64,000 nucleotides of DNA, taken from Agrostemma githago. Lineage: Eukaryota; Streptophyta; Magnoliopsida; Caryophyllales; Caryophyllaceae. How positions within the stretch are numbered: the stretch's first letter is position 1; every line of letters begins with the position of its first letter. The position numbers and the translations under genes were made by a program. Under the pieces are notes generated by a model. That model made no database searches and was not told where the DNA came from. It saw only the letters and a list, made by a program, of their open reading frames with translations. Location of the stretch: positions 45,584,005-45,648,004 of the forward strand of contig OY288248.1 of assembly GCA_958450325.1 (NCBI GenBank), given 5' to 3'. Of this stretch, positions 55,519-64,000 are shown in pieces.

Positions 55519-55793
55519 CTTAGGATGGGTGACCTCCTGGGAAGGTTTCCGGGATGCGCATGAGTGAGGACAAAATGTGCTGGAAAGGACCCGTGTTGGT
55601 CTGTGGGACCATTACAAAGCCTGGCGGGCTACCGCAGTTAACATTTCCGGTCCTAGGATTGGGCCGGGGTGTTACAAATGGTATCAGAGCAACCCTGCGA
55701 CCGTGCATTTGGCACCTAGCGGGGGTGGATTCTGGGTCAGCGGTTATGCTGCCAGGCGCAACGAGGACGTTGCGTTCTTCAAGTGGGAGTGAT

Positions 55794-56100
55794 TGAAACA
55801 CCCCACATTGATTGAAGATGTCCTATTTATGAGCTTTGCTTAAAGGGATTTGAAGTACTACTCATATCAACAAAGTGCACTTTCTTTTCTGGTTTGCCCA
55901 TGATAAGAACTCTGCAGTTAAGCGTGCTTGACTGGGAGCAATCTTAGGATGGGTGACCTCCTGGGAAGGTTTCCGGGATGCGCATGAGTGAGGACAAAAT
56001 GTGCTGGAAAGGACCCGTGTTGGTCTGTGGGACCAGTACAAAGCCTGGCGGGCTACCGCAGTTAACATTTCCGGTCCTAGGATTGGGCCGGGGTGTTACA
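55794..56100 (+). repeat. 3' LTR of Cassandra
   Basis: 307 bp, uninterrupted copy showing what the 5' LTR looked like before insertion I. Confidence 0.95.
55899..55970 (+). ncRNA. 5S-rRNA-like domain in the Cassandra 3' LTR
   Basis: Contains AACTCTGCAGTTAAGCGTGC and GGATGGGTGACCTCCTGGGA, which match the A box/intermediate element/C box part of plant 5S rRNA with small changes. It is an element-borne RNA polymerase III promoter region, not a functional 5S gene. Confidence 0.9.
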
Positions 56101-56431
56101 CATCTACTTGAATGAATAAATCATCCAATATTGATATCACAAAACTGAGTAAAGCTAAGCTTTCTTTTACGTCCTTGTTGCTTACAAGACAAAGTCTAGA
56201 GTTAGTCGCGTTACAAGCTCTAAACTCGCTACTTCAATCGCGTGTTTGATTTAGCATCCGCTTTGTTGAAGTATAGGTCTACTTCACTAAGCATACTATC
56301 CCTTGGTTACGGTTCTTTCATCTTCAAAACTATCCTTACAATCTGTTTTGTTGCTTTTGTTTACGTTCATTTCAGAATACTATCAATCTTCACGTTTTTG
56401 TTTCAAAGTTCATATTAACTCACATCATTAG

Positions 56432-56443
56432 TGGTATCAGAGC
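56432..56443 (+). other. Primer binding site of element E
   Basis: TGGTATCAGAGC four bases after the 5' LTR. Confidence 0.95.
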
Positions 56444-56468
56444 TTTGGTCTTCCTTTAGACATAAAGA

Positions 56469-58892
56469 ATGGCAGGAGTGTTGAACTTTGAAGATCCTAC
56501 CTTCTTGGAACAACTAAAGAAGGCGTTGGAGAACTACCAGCCCAAAAATTCTCGTTTCCAACCAAGAAGGGAACCGGTGGACAAGATCAAGGTAAATGAA
56601 TTTCCTGAGTTTAATGGTGGTACTGACCCTGAAGTTTACTTGGAATGGGAAAGAAACATGGAGAAGCTCTTTGACTTCAAGGATTTGGAGGACGAAGAGA
56701 GGTGCAAATACGCCATCCTAAACCTAAGCAAAGGGGCTTCCCTTTGGTATGAAGGGCTTAAAGTACAACGCACCAGAAATGGAAAGGGTAAGATTTCTTC
56801 TTGGGAGTCCTTAAAACGTAAACTACGTAAGAGGTATGTTCCAACTACGCACAAGTTATCCTTATACAAAAAGATTGCTAACCTTGTACAAGGAAGAATG
56901 AGTGTTAGTGAGTACATAGAAGAATTTGAGAACTTAGTTCTAATGGGAGAAGTAGAAGAAAACGAAGAGATAAAAATGGCTAGGTTCTTACGTGGGCTAA
57001 ATCGTAGTATTGCTAATACGGTTGATTTATGTCCATACTCTGATTTTGATACTTTGTGTGGGTTGTGTCTAAAAATTGAGGCACAAGGGAAGGGAAAGCA
57101 TGAGGGTGAGTCTAGTAAGAGTCATACTTGGCCACGAATGGATGAAGTTAATAAGGTCAATTCTACTAATACTAATCAACCCTTCACTAATAAGAATAAC
57201 CCCGCAGCCCCACCCCAATCTACTCCCAAAACACCCACTGAAACTAGTCTTTCCAAAGTACGTTGTTTCAAGTGTCAAGGGTTTGGTCATTACAAAAACG
57301 CTTGTCCCAATAAAAGAGTTGTGACCTTAAGAGAAGTAATCACCATTAGGGATGAAATATGGGAAGAGGAACAACGTATAGGGGCCGTTTTCAATGTTAA
57401 TGAGGGAGGAGAAGAGGATTTTGAGGCTTATGAACCCCCGGCTTATGACACACTCTTAGTACTGCGTACTCTACATGCTAACCCCATTCAACATGACACC
57501 GAACAAAGAGACCAACTATTCCATACTAAGTGTCAAGTTAAAGACAAATGGTGTAGTTTAATCATTGATGGAGGTAGTTGTACCAACGTTGCCTCAACTG
57601 AAATGGTAGACAAACTAGGTTTAGCTACTACTAATCACCCTAACCCTTATGCACTACATTGGTTAAACAACGGGAACAAAGTAAGGGTCACTAAACAAGT
57701 AAGGGTTGGTTTGACCATGGGATCCTATGTTGATGAGGTCTTATGTGATGTTATTCCTATGGACGCTTGTCACATACTACTAGGCCGTCCTTGGCAGTTC
57801 GATAGAGACGTAGTTCACCATGGGAGAAGGAATGAGTACGAATTGAGTGATAAGGGAAAGAAGATTGTGCTCAAACCCATGACACCTCAAAACGTATGTA
57901 ACATGCTAGCTAATCGAGTCGGAAAACCCAACCTCTCAATGTTTGCTAGTAAAAATGTGGGAGAACATACCATGGAAGAGGACGAGTGTGATGCCGTCAT
58001 GGTTACTAAAGGGGAACCAGTCAAGGTTGATAATGAGCTTGGATTCAAGTCCTTGAAGGGCTATTACTCCACGGAGGCTGATGTACTCACCAAGTGCAAG
58101 GCTATTACTCTTAATACCTTTGATAAAGTTGTTTTGCAGGACGATCTTCTTCTTAAAGGGAACCATCTTTGTGTTCCAAAACATCCTATTTCAGAGTGTA
58201 TAACTAGAGAAGCTCAAGGAGTAGGACCAGCTGGATGTTATGGCTTAACCAAGACCTTAGAGACGTTAAAGGAGCACTTTTTTTTGCTAAAGACACAAGA
58301 GAATATTCTAAGCATCGTGAGCAAATGCTTAACAAGTCCCTTCTCAAAGAGTCCTCTCAAACCAAGAGAGTACTTGCCATTCTCCAAAATGACTCACCTC
58401 AGTGTTTGTTACACAACGGATGAAGCTAGCAAAAGAAAGAACAGATTGATGCCCCAAGCAGAAGCTCCATACAAGGGAAACAACAATGTTTGCAAGATGA
58501 AGTTACCGAATGGTTATGAAGCTCATGCCACATTCAAAGTGAGAGATCTTGCTCCTTACCTTGATGAAGATGGCATTTCAGAATTGAGGACAATTCCTTT
58601 TCAAGGGGGAGGAGATGATCCGAATCAAGAGGCTACTAAGGAGTTCAATGAAGTCACCTTAGCTCCTAATGGTCTTAGTTCAGCCACACTAGCACCTCCT
58701 ACCAGCTTAGTAGTGAGCCTACTACAATTGGTGAGTGATCCGAATCAAGGAGCTACCAAAGAGTTCATTAAAGTCACCTTAGCTCCTCATAGTCTTAGTT
58801 CAGCCACACTAACACCTCTTGCCAGATTAGTAGTATGCCTACTACAATTGACCCGAATCAAGAAGCTACTAATCCTAGTAAGGAAGTACTAA
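56469..58892 (+). CDS. gag: Gag-protease-tail polyprotein of element E (807 aa, last ~51 from J)
   Basis: Starts MAGVLNFEDP. Gag domain at residues 55-205; CCHC knuckle Cys266, Cys269, His274, Cys279; protease with Asp367 in IIDGGSC. From about residue 520 the sequence jumps past RT and RNase H to GYYSTEADVLTKCKA. It continues with an integrase zinc finger whose ligands are lost (REAQ for REAH, AGCYG for AGHFG, KCLTS for KCVTC), SKMTHLSVCYTTDEASK, and then the C-terminal region with FKVRDLAPYLDEDG and LRTIPFQGGG. The DDE catalytic residues are deleted. All joins keep frame. The natural stop would lie ~124 bp inside the 3' LTR (after LLQLVS); solo LTR J inserted just before it and replaced the stop, adding a second DPNQ-type tail. 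Confidence 0.92.
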   Translation: MAGVLNFEDPTFLEQLKKALENYQPKNSRFQPRREPVDKIKVNEFPEFNGGTDPEVYLEWERNMEKLFDFKDLEDEERCKYAILNLSKGASLWYEGLKVQRTRNGKGKISSWESLKRKLRKRYVPTTHKLSLYKKIANLVQGRMSVSEYIEEFENLVLMGEVEENEEIKMARFLRGLNRSIANTVDLCPYSDFDTLCGLCLKIEAQGKGKHEGESSKSHTWPRMDEVNKVNSTNTNQPFTNKNNPAAPPQSTPKTPTETSLSKVRCFKCQGFGHYKNACPNKRVVTLREVITIRDEIWEEEQRIGAVFNVNEGGEEDFEAYEPPAYDTLLVLRTLHANPIQHDTEQRDQLFHTKCQVKDKWCSLIIDGGSCTNVASTEMVDKLGLATTNHPNPYALHWLNNGNKVRVTKQVRVGLTMGSYVDEVLCDVIPMDACHILLGRPWQFDRDVVHHGRRNEYELSDKGKKIVLKPMTPQNVCNMLANRVGKPNLSMFASKNVGEHTMEEDECDAVMVTKGEPVKVDNELGFKSLKGYYSTEADVLTKCKAITLNTFDKVVLQDDLLLKGNHLCVPKHPISECITREAQGVGPAGCYGLTKTLETLKEHFFLLKTQENILSIVSKCLTSPFSKSPLKPREYLPFSKMTHLSVCYTTDEASKRKNRLMPQAEAPYKGNNNVCKMKLPNGYEAHATFKVRDLAPYLDEDGISELRTIPFQGGGDDPNQEATKEFNEVTLAPNGLSSATLAPPTSLVVSLLQLVSDPNQGATKEFIKVTLAPHSLSSATLTPLARLVVCLLQLTRIKKLLILVRKY
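58602..58615 (+). other. Polypurine tract of element E
   Basis: CAAGGGGGAGGAGA immediately before TGATCCG of the 3' LTR. Confidence 0.9.
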
Positions 58893-60556
58893 AGAGCTCA
58901 ACGAAGTAATACCAGCTCCTACTTAACTTTAGTCCAGCTACATTAGCACTAATAAAGAGTCGTCTTCAATTATGGAGCTAGCTCGAGTTTGAGCGGAATA
59001 AAGGAGCAAATAGTCAAGGATATATGAAGGCATTAACTTAGGTTCACACCCATTCAAGCATGGGAATTTCGGATGCGAGTTCATTTTGCAGCATTGTTTT
59101 GATCAGTCCATATCTCGAGTTATACTTGGATTGTCGTAGTCATTCAAAATGGAGGAGATAGATTTCGAGCTTATCTTTCCAATGACTATTCATGAAGGCT
59201 CATTGAACAAGTATTGACAAAGTTATGGTCCGAACAAGTCAGTTGTGCATGGGAAAGCACCGGGGTTAAAGAGGACGTTTGAAGCTGGTTGTGTTCACTT
59301 GGTGTGCACGTCCAAATGAAGCTTTGTTATTAGCTCCATGTCCACACCAGCCACACCTTAATGCTCTCTTAGCCTTGTTATTAGCTCCATGTTTACATTA
59401 CTTTGTTATTAGCTCCTAGCTTTGTTCTTAGCTCCTAGTTCACATTAGGCTTAAGCTTTGTTTTTGTCACCATTGTACTTTGTTATTGTCACCCTTGACC
59501 AGCCGGTTTTAAGGGTCTTGTAGGCTATATATAGCCACCCATTTGAATGAATAAGACATCCAATTTGCAAATTAAAACCCAAGTAAAAGTTAAGCTTTGA
59601 AGCTTCCTTTTGTTTCGTCTTTGTAGTTTACAAGACAAGGTCTAGAGTGAGTCGCGTTACAAACTCTAAACTCGCTATTTCAATCGAGTGTTTGATCTAG
59701 CAAAGCGCTTTGTTGAAGTATAGGTCTACTTCACCTAGCATACTATCCTTTGGTTACGGTTTAGTCATCCTCAAACTATCTTTACCTTCTGTTTTGGTTA
59801 CTTGTTTCACGTCCATTTCAGAATACTAATCATATCTCTCATTCTTGTTTCAAAGTTCATATCAACTCACATCAGTGAGCTAGCTCGTGTGTGGGCTGAT
59901 TAAAGGAGCAATTAGTCAAGGTAACTTGAAGGCATTAACTTGGGTTCACACTCATTCAAGCATGGGGAGTTGACTGAAGTTATGAGGATGATTATGGGCT
60001 GATTGTGTTCTCATAGTTAGCTTTGTTTTTAGCTCCATGTTCACATAGTGTGCCGCGGCTGAATGCTCTTTGTTAAGCTTTGTTTTTAGCTCCTAGTTCA
60101 CATAGGTTTAAGCTTTGTTTTTAGCTCCTAGTTCACAATAGGTTTAAGCTTTGTTTTTGTCACCATGTAGCTTTGTTATTGTCACCCTAACCAGCCGGTT
60201 TAAGGGTCATTTTGTAGGCTATATATAGCCATCTACTTGAATGAATAAATCATCCAATATTGATATCACAAAACTGAGTAAAGCTAAGCTTTCTTTTACG
60301 TCCTTGTTGCTTACAAGACAAAGTCTAGAGTTAGTCGCGTTACAAGCTCTAAACTCGCTACTTCAATCGCGTGTTTGATTTAGCATCCGCTTTGTTGAAG
60401 TATAGGTCTACTTCACTAAGCATACTATCCCTTGGTTACGGTTCTTTCATCTTCAAAACTATCCTTACAATCTGTTTTGTTGCTTTTGTTTACGTTCATT
60501 TCAGAATACTATCAATCTTCACGTTTTTGTTTCAAAGTTCATATTAACTCACATCA
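58616..60556 (+). repeat. 3' LTR of element E, split by J
   Basis: 797 bp without J. Same ends as the 5' LTR. Confidence 0.94.
58736..59874 (+). mobile_element. Solo LTR J inside the 3' LTR of E
   Basis: 1139 bp, TGATCCGAATC to CTCACATCA, duplication GTGAG (58731-58735 and 59875-59879). It is a composite: two successive DPNQ-type coding tails (the second like the tail of G), then a GATGCGAGTTCATTTTGC block (from about 59070) shared with LTRs H and I, then ordinary CRM-like R/U5. TATA palindrome near 59525. Confidence 0.9.
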
Positions 60557-61992
60557 GACTAGCTCAAAACTTGTACCCAAGTTCTACCGGATTAGCCGCA
60601 GAACTAGTCCTTGGCAACGAAGCTCTACCGGAATATCCGCAGAAAAAGTCAAACGGTAACGGAGTCCTGCCGGAGTCACTGGTCAAGCTAGGAGGATCCG
60701 CCTGTTGATCGAGTCGTCACTAGGTTGCCATCTAAACAAAACTGTCCATTTTCGCACTTTCTTTTATTATGCACTACGACTATACTAGGCATGGACACTA
60801 GGTCCACTACACATACTAAGATACATAACGTCCCAACTTCAACCACAAACACTAAAATACACTAAATAGACCCGAGTAATTCCGAGATCCGTTCTCAAAC
60901 TATCTGTGCATCGTGTCCTGTTTAGTGTATACTCTGGGGTGCAACTCCTCACTACATGATTTACTTACATTCGCATTTACAGTTTTTCGTATGATTTGTT
61001 GCTTTTATGAGCTTATAATCGCATGCTAAATCACCTAACACGGAATTCAAAACGTAAAACAACTAAAACTGAACAAAGCGATGGTCGGGTTCCATATTAG
61101 TCCAGGTGCTCGCCTTATTAGGTTCGACGCATCTGTATTAATACCGAACCGACGCGTCTTAAACAGAATACCAGGTAAGGTATATCACGAGAATGACTAA
61201 TATCCGTATTATCGCGTTAAAAATGATTTGCTAATACGTATAATACTAGTACTCTCTACTCTCCTACGTGCATCTTTTCATGGCCTGCCTGTCACGTGAA
61301 ATCGCATGCAAAGAATGTAAACACAACTACTTTGACGACAATACTTACTTGTCCTTAAACAACCGACGTAGCAAAAGGAATAGGGTTAAAACAACGGATG
61401 TTACAGTACTTCCACCGCAACAAAAGAACTAGGATAGTAGAGACCACTATAGTGCGGGTGGGATTGGGTGTTGACATCTATCGGATGTTGGCTTCCCAAT
61501 ACGTACCCTCACCCCTTACTCAGAATCGACGGTTTCCGGATGTCCGAAACCATTGGCAATGAGAGTCATTCCAGACATGGAGTGCTTAAGGGTACAAGTC
61601 TTTATCTTTAGGTCCCGTGCCACTCAACTTTGAGCCGGCAAGGGATCAAAGTTGACTTGAACGGTTTCCGAGTCCCCATAATTTACTCGGTGGCGACTCC
61701 ACAAATCGGCAACAACTTCAATTCACTAAAAAGGTCGCCTTACCAGACAAAACGGCCTTTAAACATTTACAACCACGACTCAATCGATTCCCAAACGGAA
61801 ACACGGGTGGTCGCACCCGTCTAGTACAAGTCCGGATCGCTATCCAAATCGAGGTCCGAAACATCGCCCCGTACGCGAGATCGGACCGGCCCCCGGCAGG
61901 GAGGGGGCCGCGTTGGTGGCCGCCGCCACACGTTGAAAATCGGGTCGGTCCCGCGCGGGCGCGCCGGGCGGTGCGGACGGACGTCCACAATT

Positions 61993-62010
61993 TGGCGACT
62001 CCGCTGGGGA
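61993..62010 (+). other. Primer binding site of the plus-strand Tat-like element
   Basis: TGGCGACTCCGCTGGGGA three bases after the LTR. The TGG start fits a tRNA CCA end, and the sequence resembles the site found next to LTRs of Tat/Ogre-type elements, for which tRNA-Arg is the reported primer. I did not check against a tRNA set. Confidence 0.7.
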
Positions 62011-63633
62011 TTTGGAAACAAGTTTCTAGTGGTGGTGTAACTTGAACGAGGTCGGTGAAGCTCCTCTCTTAGTTCCTAGTTGTGGTCACTACAGGTTTTG
62101 GCCCTAAAAAGCCCACCCTAACCGATATCAGGACCAATCGACCTCTTCGTGGTAAGATCTTTGGGGACACGCGGAGAGATCCTCGATTGACGCTCCGACC
62201 GCCTAACGCGTACCCCGCGGGAATAATAAGCGGATAGTTCCGAACGGACGGTAGGACACTCGTCTCCCCAGATCATTGTCAATGCCTAAGTAAAGATTAT
62301 TCGTGGGCGGTAGCCTACCCTAACCTACCCGAGTCTGCATCCTGCATGAGTGTATGCATTCCTAGTTATGTGTAGCGTGTTTGAACAACTCAACCCAAAT
62401 AAAATACTAAAAATCTGGATTCAACCAAGCCAACATATTCAACTGCACCCAATTCCGTTTTCGAAAAATACCTCATCTTTGCAAAACAACCTTGTAAACA
62501 CCGATACTCCGGTCAAGTCATGATTTCTAAAAAGGAAAAAACATTTTTAGACGCCGTTGTCATGGCAAATTTTACACTCGACGTTTTCAAACAAAATATA
62601 TTTTCAAACGCCATCACGTGGCTAAAGTAAAACCCGTCAAATGACAAATACCGTTAATGCCACCGAGACTCCCGGTCAATGAGATCAAGGTACACCAAAC
62701 GGTTACATTTTTATTTTCTAAAAAAGAAATGTTTTTACACAAATACCGTTAACACAACCGAAGCTTCAATTAATGAAGTCAAGGATTCCAAAATGGTTAC
62801 ATTTTCGAAACACTTTTCGCAACACGTCTTTCTCACCGCCAAATGCTAATTAAGGCAACCGACAAATGTGAGTCACTCGTTTCTAAAGTTTTTCTAAAAA
62901 ACAGGATTTATCACCTAAAGTTCTTTAATAAGAATTTAGTTACACCCTTACAGCACCGTCGTTGGACCACGTACACCGCAAATATCGAGCTAGCTAATTA
63001 ATAGTAGTTTCGATAAAAGCATCACGTTATCATTTTCAGAACTGGTTCCCCAAGAACCATGCTCTTTTAAAAAAAAAACCTTCACACTTTTGCTATCGCC
63101 GGATTCCCAACGCACGCGCATAGCAACGCATTTTTTACATCGCAAACGATGTCACCATACCATCGTCACCCTAATTTTACAAAATCACTTTTTTTCAAAA
63201 AAGTCAAAACTCTCCTCGCGAGTATCGGTCATTTTCAAAAGCCTATACCAAAATTCTTTGATCCTGAGTCGGGATCGCGATCAACTTCTTAAGTCGTACA
63301 ACCGCATGATTAACTGTCTGTGTTGGTTACTAGGGTCGCCTCTAATCAAGGTTTTACATTTTGGGTCGTCTCGTCCTGAGAAGTCCTCCTTAAATCTCAC
63401 CTCCGAGGTTTGTGTCAAATCGTCTCAATATAGAGACCTAAATTCATTAAGCGTTTTGCCGAATACACCAAGAGTCTAAAGCACCTGAGTCCCTAAGCCA
63501 ATGACCACACTCGTGCGCAAATCAAGGGTCTTATTCCCGTGTCGCTCTACTAGGAGCATTCCTCGAGTCTCTAAGTCATCCAGTGGATCCGATCTGACCT
63601 TTTAATCCCTTCCTACTAGAACCACTTCCCAAT
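62011..63633 (+). other. Leader of the plus-strand Tat-like element
   Basis: About 1.6 kb without convincing gene. The part at 63240-63600 is shared with the minus-strand leader at 33881-34246. A 129-codon open frame at 63090-63479 is not conserved there and is probably chance. Confidence 0.6.
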
Positions 63634-64000
63634 ATGGCGGTAGATTCAAGCGCCATCGAAAGCATCCGCAACGATGTCGATACCCTAACCAAATTGGTAC
63701 ACAACATCCACACTTCGGTAACCCGTTTGACTTTTGCCGTCCGTTACATCGATAGCCGCCTCAATTTCCAATATTCCCCCCACCAGAAACCCGTTGCCTC
63801 TGCAACCTGAACTCCCGAATTAATCCGCACAAACTCTCCACATCTGCCTTGTCTCCTGCCCTCAGAAGTCCCATTGTCTCATGGATTTTCGACCACAGTT
63901 TCGACATCTCTATCTGTTTTCCGTCAATGATGTTGAACAGCTTAATCCTTGCCTTTCACCCGCAACGACGGACTTTTGTCTTCTTTTTAAGCGCGTCCAC
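63634..64000 (+). pseudogene. Possible start of Tat-like gag, broken early
   Basis: ATG at 63634 opens MAVDSSAIESIRNDVDTLTK, a helical, coiled-coil-like start, at the end of the long leader. It stops at 63808-63810 after 58 codons. Position and character suggest the N terminus of Gag, as around 33840 in copy 1, but similarity is weak and no Gag domain is reached before the window ends. Confidence 0.35.

Larger units (their letters stand above)
54367..56100 (+). mobile_element. Cassandra-type TRIM element, hosting solo LTR I
   Basis: Two 307-bp LTRs (54367-55676 with I removed, and 55794-56100) start TGAAACACCCC and end GGGGTGTTACA. The internal part is ~117 bp with primer site TGGTATCAGAGC at 55679-55690 and purine run AAGTGGGAG before the 3' LTR. 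Duplication CATCT (54362-54366 and 56101-56105). The LTRs carry a 5S-rRNA-like region, the hallmark of Cassandra. It encodes no protein. Confidence 0.96.
53892..56427 (+). repeat. 5' LTR of element E, split by Cassandra
   Basis: TGATCCGAATC to CTCACATCA. TATA palindrome at 54349-54362; Cassandra entered four bp further on, separating the TATA motif from the transcribed part. Confidence 0.94.
53892..60556 (+). mobile_element. Element E: CRM-like Gag-type retrotransposon, hosting Cassandra and solo LTR J
   Basis: Duplication GACTA (53887-53891 and 60557-60561). 5' LTR is 53892-54366 plus 56106-56427; 3' LTR is 58616-58735 plus 59880-60556; each is 797 bp with its insertion removed and they differ by eye at about three sites. 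It encodes an open Gag-protease-tail ORF and no RT or integrase core. Confidence 0.96.
43230..61989 (+). repeat. 5' LTR of a plus-strand Tat-like element, split by D, C and E
   Basis: Starts TGTAGACACCC and ends GTCCACA, followed by the primer site at 61993. The LTR pieces are 43230-43676, 48653-48723, 53669-53891 and 60562-61989, together about 2.17 kb, collinear with 4087-6164 on the minus strand. Each of the three interruptions has a perfect 5-bp duplication. The element continues beyond the window, so the 3' LTR cannot be checked. Confidence 0.88.

Noticed and set aside
55899..55970. A host 5S rRNA gene
   Set aside because: Only the internal promoter part is similar and it lies in both LTRs of a Cassandra element.

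Overview
The window is plant nuclear DNA made almost entirely of LTR retrotransposons nested in one another. I found no ordinary host gene, tRNA gene, bacterial-type operon or CRISPR array. The evidence for a plant is the chromovirus and Tat/Ogre-type Ty3/Gypsy polyproteins, initiator-Met tRNA primer sites, a Cassandra element with its 5S-rRNA-like LTR, a hAT-type MITE and a fragment of plastid psbD. The species cannot be told. The dominant family resembles the CRM (centromeric) chromovirus clade, so a centromeric or pericentromeric location is plausible but inferred.

Layout. (1) 1-243: end of a CRM-like LTR. (2) 269-6164: a decayed Tat-like element on the minus strand, with an antisense DUF7745-like ORF, a gag fragment and a 2.1 kb LTR. 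(3) 6165-34246: a second minus-strand Tat-like copy (copy 1) with an antisense plant-mobile-domain-like gene, an antisense DUF7745-like gene, integrase, a solo LTR of family X, an RNase H/integrase fragment, gag and leader. It is interrupted by CRM-like elements H (7783-10068), A (11710-20801, hosting B 14470-19413) and F (22558-30561, hosting G 25196-29196). (4) 34247-34492: a psbD fragment and locally copied filler. (5) 34493-41652: copy 2, a paralogue of copy 1 that carries the same X insertion and was then inverted between about 34493 and 41100. X in copy 2 also holds a hAT MITE. (6) 41653-43229: truncated CRM-like 3' end K and an old Tat LTR fragment. (7) 43230-64000: a plus-strand Tat-like element whose 2.17 kb 5' LTR is stretched over 18.8 kb by three CRM-like insertions: D (43677-48647), C (48724-53663) and E (53892-60556). 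E hosts Cassandra (54367-56100), which hosts solo LTR I, and E also hosts solo LTR J. The Tat primer site is at 61993 and its leader runs to about 63633. Most insertions have perfect 5-bp target-site duplications, so the nesting order is secure.

How the elements work together. The seven larger CRM-like elements fall into two complementary classes that share LTR ends, primer site, polypurine tract and the first codons. Gag-type elements (A, E, F, G) encode Gag, a zinc knuckle and protease, then a shrunken integrase tail; reverse transcriptase, RNase H and the integrase catalytic core are gone. Pol-type elements (B, C, D) encode protease, reverse transcriptase, RNase H, integrase and the C-terminal tail, but all lack Gag through what looks like the same in-frame deletion. 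Element B has identical LTRs and an uninterrupted 1173-residue Pol, and G has nearly identical LTRs and an open Gag ORF, so both classes moved recently. This is the most interesting signal in the window: a possible two-part retrotransposon in which Gag and Pol come from separate mobile units. In both classes the reading frame runs through the polypurine tract into the 3' LTR.
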